This document shows, one piece after another, positions 60,767 through 64,000 of a DNA stretch of 64,000 nt (within the stretch, counting starts at the first letter, position 1; every line of letters begins with the position of its first letter). The notes beneath the pieces were generated by a model. That model was given only the letters and a program-made list of their open reading frames with translations, did no database searches and was not told the DNA's origin. The position numbers and the translations under genes were made by a program. The stretch spans positions 124,001-188,000 of the forward strand of contig NZ_JRLF01000014.1 of the NCBI RefSeq assembly GCF_001404985.1, read 5' to 3'. The stretch comes from Flavobacterium aquidurense. Its GTDB lineage: Bacteria; Bacteroidota; Bacteroidia; Flavobacteriales; Flavobacteriaceae.

Positions 60767-61669
60767 TTACAATAATTTAGATAATGTTTTTAAACTCAAT
60801 AATATAATTAATATTCCAACTGCTACCATCATTGGTTTTCTTTTGATTTTATTTACCAGATAAGCCCCAATTGGCGCTGCAGTTACTCCTCCTAAAATCA
60901 AACCTATAATAACCTGCCAACCGTGAATTCCGCCAAAAAGCATGAAAGTAATTCCGCTTGCAAATGATACTGCAAATTCAGCAGCATTAACAGAACCAAT
61001 AGTATAACGGGGGTTTCTTCCTCTTCCTAATAATGTTGACGTTACGATTGGTCCCCAGCCGCCACCGCCAACAGCATCCATAAAACCTCCAAAAGTGGCT
61101 AAAAATCCTAATTTTTTAGTTTTCTTTTTAACAATGGTTTTAGCTAAAGCTTTTCTGATAATTATAACGGCCAAAACAATCATATAAACAGCAATAAATG
61201 GCTTTATAACATCACCATTAATAACATCAGATAATAAATAAGCTCCAATAATAGAACCTAAAACTCCCGGAATCAATAAATGTTTTACCAATTTTTTATT
61301 GATATTTCCAAATCTATGATGAGAAATTGCTGATGCTCCGGTAGTAAACATTTCTGCAACGTGAACTCCTGTGCTGCTGATTACAGGTGGAACTCCGTAA
61401 GCTAATAAAAAAGATGTAGAAGTCGCTCCATAACCCATTCCTAATGTTCCGTCTACCAATTGGGCAAAAACTCCTATAGCAAAAAACACCAAAAACTCCT
61501 GATCAAATCCTCCAACAAATCCATCTATAGAAAACTCAGCATAATGGTTGTATATCAACACAGATAATAACCCTACCAACAAAACAACAGGAATTACAAC
61601 CCATAGTTTTTCTTTTAATAAGACATCCGGTTTGATGCTGACATTATCTATTTTCAGTTCCTTCTCCAT
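60767..61669 (-). CDS. TauE/SafE-family transporter, first gene of the cys cluster
   Basis: A 300-residue protein with about nine membrane helices in two repeats. Family signs: GTLGMGYGATSTSFLLAYGV and GGFMDAVGGGGWGPIVTSTL. It may take up sulfate or export sulfite; its place at the head of the cysH-cysD-cysN cluster favours a role in assimilation. It is preceded by a good promoter and a palindrome. Confidence 0.9.
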   Translation of the reverse strand: MEKELKIDNVSIKPDVLLKEKLWVVIPVVLLVGLLSVLIYNHYAEFSIDGFVGGFDQEFLVFFAIGVFAQLVDGTLGMGYGATSTSFLLAYGVPPVISSTGVHVAEMFTTGASAISHHRFGNINKKLVKHLLIPGVLGSIIGAYLLSDVINGDVIKPFIAVYMIVLAVIIIRKALAKTIVKKKTKKLGFLATFGGFMDAVGGGGWGPIVTSTLLGRGRNPRYTIGSVNAAEFAVSFASGITFMLFGGIHGWQVIIGLILGGVTAAPIGAYLVNKIKRKPMMVAVGILIILLSLKTLSKLL

Positions 61670-61698
61670 CGTAGAATGATTAAATTTGTTTTCAAAAA

Positions 61699-61721
61699 CT
61701 ATTACCCTATCGGGTTAATAG
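61699..61721 (-). promoter_or_regulatory. 23-bp palindrome at the cys cluster start, candidate operator
   Basis: Arms CTATTAxCC and GGxTAATAG around a 5-base centre, placed right after the predicted transcription start and 30 bp before the ATG. An Rrf2-type regulator gene lies 1.2 kb away, so it could be the site of that protein; this is inference. A similar half-site (CTATAGGATAAT) is at 61931-61942. Confidence 0.5.
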
Positions 61722-61730
61722 ATTACTTTG

Positions 61731-61759
61731 CAAAAATACTATTTATTTCTAAATAACAA
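61731..61759 (-). promoter_or_regulatory. Promoter of the cys cluster
   Basis: On the minus strand: TTG at 61759-61757, 18-base spacer, TATTTTTG at 61738-61731, a close match to the Bacteroidota consensus. Confidence 0.7.
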
Positions 61760-61980
61760 AGTAATATTTTCGATTTTTTAAGTGTCTAATTACAGCTATA
61801 TTACATTTAAAGCTGTTCTGAAAAATTCAATAAATTAATTTAACAAATAATATCGATCACGATATATTTAAAACAGTATTTCATTAAAAATGATTTGCAT
61901 TTCAAATACCTTTCCTAATCTCTACAATATCTATAGGATAATTATAAAATTGTTGTTATTTTAGCAACAAATTTTTATTC

Positions 61981-62763
61981 ATGGATTTTCAAATAGGTCT
62001 TGTAATCGCCGGTTTAGTAGTAGGTTTCGTAGTTGGATTAACAGGTGTGGGAGGCGGCTCATTAATGACTCCAATTTTGCTGTATTTTGGTATTCCGCCT
62101 ACGACTGCAGTTGGAACTGATTTACTATATGCTGCTTTTACTAAAATGGGAGGCGTATTTGTACACCATAAAAAAGGTAATATCAATTGGACAATTACGG
62201 GTTGGTTAACTTTAGGAAGTGTTCCTGCCGCTTTATTGACTTTATGGATATTGAATAGCATAAAAACCGACATATCAACCATAAACGCTGTAATAAAATA
62301 TAGTTTAGGCTGGGCTTTGCTTTTTACTTCGATTGCTATTTTATTCAAAAAGAAGCTTTTGGTATATTCTCAAAAACATGCCGGTGATAAATTTCACAGC
62401 GAAAGTCATACTCAAAATATGCTGACTATTGGTATTGGTGTTTTACTTGGGGCAACCGTAACATTAACATCTATAGGAGCCGGAGCTTTAGGAACTGTAA
62501 CTTTATTTTTTCTTTATCCGCTTTTACCAACGCCACGTTTGGTAGGTACCGAAATTGCCCATGCTGTTCCGCTAACTCTGGTTGCCGGAATTGGACACGC
62601 CTCAATGGGAAATCTTGACTTAATTTTATTAGGCCAATTGCTAATGGGATCTCTTCCGGGAATTTTTATAGGAAGTATGTTAAGCGGAAAAGTACCTGAC
62701 ACTTTCCTTCGAAATGCAATTGCAGTAATGCTTTTCCTGGCTGGATATAAATTGATTTTTTAA
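61981..62763 (+). CDS. TauE/SafE-family transporter, divergent copy
   Basis: A 260-residue membrane protein of the same family as the previous one but clearly different in sequence: VGLTGVGGGSLMTPILLYFG, then GTDLLYAAFTKMGGVFVH, and a second repeat GAGALGTVTLFFLYPLLPTP. About eight helices. It is divergent from the cys cluster, with a shared 311-bp upstream region. It may export sulfite or import another sulfur compound. Confidence 0.9.
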   Translation: MDFQIGLVIAGLVVGFVVGLTGVGGGSLMTPILLYFGIPPTTAVGTDLLYAAFTKMGGVFVHHKKGNINWTITGWLTLGSVPAALLTLWILNSIKTDISTINAVIKYSLGWALLFTSIAILFKKKLLVYSQKHAGDKFHSESHTQNMLTIGIGVLLGATVTLTSIGAGALGTVTLFFLYPLLPTPRLVGTEIAHAVPLTLVAGIGHASMGNLDLILLGQLLMGSLPGIFIGSMLSGKVPDTFLRNAIAVMLFLAGYKLIF

Positions 62764-62770
62764 TTTATCT

Positions 62771-62824
62771 ACCATATAAGTGATATAAGTCCTGAATTAA
62801 ATGAACTTATATCACTTATATGGT
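62771..62824. terminator. 20-bp perfect inverted repeat between converging genes
   Basis: ACCATATAAGTGATATAAGT (62771-62790) and its exact complement (62805-62824) with a 14-base loop. The hairpin could end transcription from both sides, but no T-run follows, so it may have another role. Confidence 0.5.
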
Positions 62825-62836
62825 GAAAAAACTGGT

Positions 62837-63247
62837 TTAAAATGCAATATCAGCCAAGGAATTACTCTCTAATATTTTAAGCGTATTATCACGAACTTCC
62901 ATCATCAAACGTCTTGCTGCACAAGTAGTTTCATCGTCACAATCATCGCATCTTTCATAAAAATTATGACTCGCACATGGAAGTAACGCAATTGGACCTT
63001 CAAGAATTCGGTATACTTTTGCCATACTAATATCCTTTGGGTCTTTTATGAGATAGTAACCTCCGCCTTTTCCTTTTTTTGCCCCCAGAAAACCGGAGTT
63101 TCTAAGTAACAACAATATACTTTCTAAGAATTTTATCGAAATATGTTCACTTTTTGCAATTTCGGCAATTTGTACTGGTTCATTATTTTCACGTCTAGCC
63201 AAGTAAGTTAAAGCCTTAATTCCGTATTTTGTTTTCTTTGAAAGCAC
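62837..63247 (-). CDS. Rrf2-family transcriptional regulator
   Basis: A 136-residue protein: MLSKKTKYGIKALTYLARRE (winged-helix start), SIKFLESILLLLRNSGFLGA and KGKGGGYYLIKDP. The cysteines LPCASHNFYERCDDCDDETTC in the C-terminal half could hold an Fe-S cluster or sense thiols, as in IscR/NsrR-type members; CymR-like members control cysteine synthesis. The start is GTG. The gene stands between the metY end and the cys cluster, so sulfur control is likely. Confidence 0.9.
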   Translation of the reverse strand: MLSKKTKYGIKALTYLARRENNEPVQIAEIAKSEHISIKFLESILLLLRNSGFLGAKKGKGGGYYLIKDPKDISMAKVYRILEGPIALLPCASHNFYERCDDCDDETTCAARRLMMEVRDNTLKILESNSLADIAF

Positions 63248-63257
63248 TTTTTAAATA

Positions 63258-63299
63258 TTTTAGACTTTAGAGCGTAGATTTTAGATTTCTGATCTAAAT
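63258..63299 (-). repeat. Heptamer array in the leader of the Rrf2 gene (6 units)
   Basis: TTTTAGA, CTTTAGA, GCGTAGA, TTTTAGA, TTTCTGA, TCTAAAT on the plus strand: the same number and order of units as in the dgt leader at 31101-31142. Confidence 0.8.
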
Positions 63300-63324
63300 A
63301 AACATTCTAAATATTTTTCTGCAA

Positions 63325-63332
63325 CAAAAATA
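63325..63332 (-). promoter_or_regulatory. -7 element of the Rrf2 gene
   Basis: TATTTTTG on the minus strand, TAnnTTTG match, 78 bases before the GTG start; the heptamer array lies in the leader. Confidence 0.45.
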
Positions 63333-63379
63333 AGCTTTTTGAACGAGAATAATAACAGATTAGAAAAGTAAGTTCTACT

Positions 63380-63403
63380 AAATTAGTATAGTTTAACTAA
63401 TTT
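63380..63403. promoter_or_regulatory. 24-bp palindrome upstream of the Rrf2 gene
   Basis: Arms AAATTAGT and ACTAATTT around an 8-base centre, overlapping the stop codon of the 64-residue gene. It could be a regulator site or a weak terminator. Confidence 0.4.
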
Positions 63404-63591
63404 ACTTCCGGAACTCCAATTAAATTCAAATCATGGAATTTAATATCACTGTCTAAGGCATTTTTATCAACAACATATGTAGCAGAAATAGCATCATGCC
63501 ATATCCTTCCTGACTTTCCTAAAAAGGATAATGCATCAAAAAAGAAATGACGACTTTTAATTATAATTTTATCATAGTTAAAAATCGCCAT
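63397..63591 (-). CDS. Small hypothetical protein, 64 residues, behind metY
   Basis: MAIFNYDKIIIKSRHFFFDA at the start, ending NLIGVPEVN; no signal peptide or membrane helix. No family recognised. It starts 22 bp after the stop codon of the MetY-type gene and is probably co-transcribed with it, which suggests a link to sulfur metabolism. Confidence 0.6.
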   Translation of the reverse strand: MAIFNYDKIIIKSRHFFFDALSFLGKSGRIWHDAISATYVVDKNALDSDIKFHDLNLIGVPEVN

Positions 63592-63613
63592 TTTATTATA
63601 ATTATCTAATTCT

Positions 63614-64000
63614 TTAAGAAAGTGCTTGTTTCAAATCAGCAATTACATCTGCTACTGTTTCTAAACCTACAGAAACACGAACTAATCCTTGAGTAATTCC
63701 TACTGCTAATTGATCTTCTTCAGACAATTTACTATGCGTTGTTGAAGCCGGATGCGTAACAATTGTTTTTACATCGCCAATATTTGCTGAAAGAGAACAT
63801 AATTTAATCTTGTCCAGAAATTTTCTTCCTGCTTCAAGACCGCCTTTAATTTCTATCGCAATAATATTACCACCTAAAAGCATTTGTTTTTTGGCAATTT
63901 CATATTTTGGATGAGATTTCAAAAATGGATATTTCACCGTTTCTACATTTGGATGGCTTTCTAAAAATTCAGCTACTTTTAAAGCATTTTCACAATGTTT
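63614..64000 (-). CDS. O-acetylhomoserine sulfhydrylase-type enzyme, C-terminal part
   Basis: The window holds the last ~128 codons; the start is beyond the right edge. The end (LGGNIIAIEIKGGLEAGRKF, NIGDVKTIVTHPASTTHSKL, VGITQGLVRVSVGLETVADV) is the conserved C-terminus of Cys/Met-metabolism PLP enzymes. The AIE...IKGG and SANIGDVKT wording fits MetY-type O-acetylhomoserine (thiol)-lyases best, turning sulfide and acetylhomoserine into homocysteine. A cystathionine gamma-synthase is the alternative. Confidence 0.88.
   Translation of the reverse strand, partial: KHCENALKVAEFLESHPNVETVKYPFLKSHPKYEIAKKQMLLGGNIIAIEIKGGLEAGRKFLDKIKLCSLSANIGDVKTIVTHPASTTHSKLSEEDQLAVGITQGLVRVSVGLETVADVIADLKQALS

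Noticed and set aside
1..64000. tRNA or rRNA genes, transposases, integrases, prophage genes
   Set aside because: None was recognised when reading both strands by eye; short tRNA genes cannot be fully excluded without a covariance scan.

Overview
The window comes from a member of Bacteroidota, almost certainly a Flavobacterium close to F. johnsoniae. Evidence is the AT-rich sequence, the TAnnTTTG-type -7 promoter elements, the gliding genes gldA, gldD and gldE (gldE and gldD beside ssb, mutY, an HU gene and rng), the many SusD-free outer-membrane and lipoprotein genes, and an assimilatory sulfate cluster of flavobacterial type. No tRNA, rRNA, CRISPR array, transposase or integrase was recognised. 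|| Layout. 1-6.5 kb: the N-terminal part of a multi-pass membrane protein, a second membrane protein, rplU-rpmA, and a pair of M16 peptidase genes of which the second has lost the zinc site. 6.5-8.9 kb: repeat-rich spacers, a DMT exporter and an HMA lipoprotein. 8.9-14.7 kb: gldD, gldE, ssb, mutY, HU, a 30-residue COX24/mS38-like basic peptide and rng. 15-24 kb: a secreted protein, then the alpha-2-macroglobulin / penicillin-binding protein 1C pair. 24-31 kb: two small accessory genes (one SUKH-like), tadA, a TonB-like protein, dxs, a DUF3078 protein and dgt. 31-36.7 kb: an accessory island with an XRE regulator, an orphan protein of effector-like look and four tandem membrane-anchored paralogs. 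36.7-44.6 kb: an outer-membrane barrel, gldA, a TonB-dependent-receptor-like protein, a PLP decarboxylase, a DAACS symporter and a methyltransferase. 44.8-51.3 kb: metF and a methionine synthase split into two genes, headed by a SAM-I riboswitch on the minus strand that I identify from its core sequence. 51.4-52.5 kb: a toxin-antitoxin pair whose toxin carries a premature stop, lying between two copies of a roughly 200-bp repeat. 52.6-63.2 kb: ferredoxin reductase, siroheme genes, a HEPN-tailed sulfite reductase, cysN, cysD, cysH and TauE/SafE genes, then an Rrf2 regulator; the 3' end of a MetY-type gene closes the window. || How the genes work together. Sulfate is activated by CysDN and reduced as APS by an Fe-S CysH (no CysC is present). 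Siroheme made by the SUMT and the Met8/CysG-N-like enzyme equips the sulfite reductase, probably fed with electrons through the ferredoxin reductase. Sulfide can then enter homocysteine through MetY, and MetF with the split MetH makes methionine, whose product SAM is sensed by the riboswitch. || The most unusual feature is in the spacers. At least fourteen of them hold degenerate arrays with a strict 7- or 8-bp period (a fixed 3-5-base core plus variable bases), often as inverted pairs and often abutting a start or stop codon. They sit beside several families of palindromic dispersed repeats, one of which shows compensating base changes in its stem.
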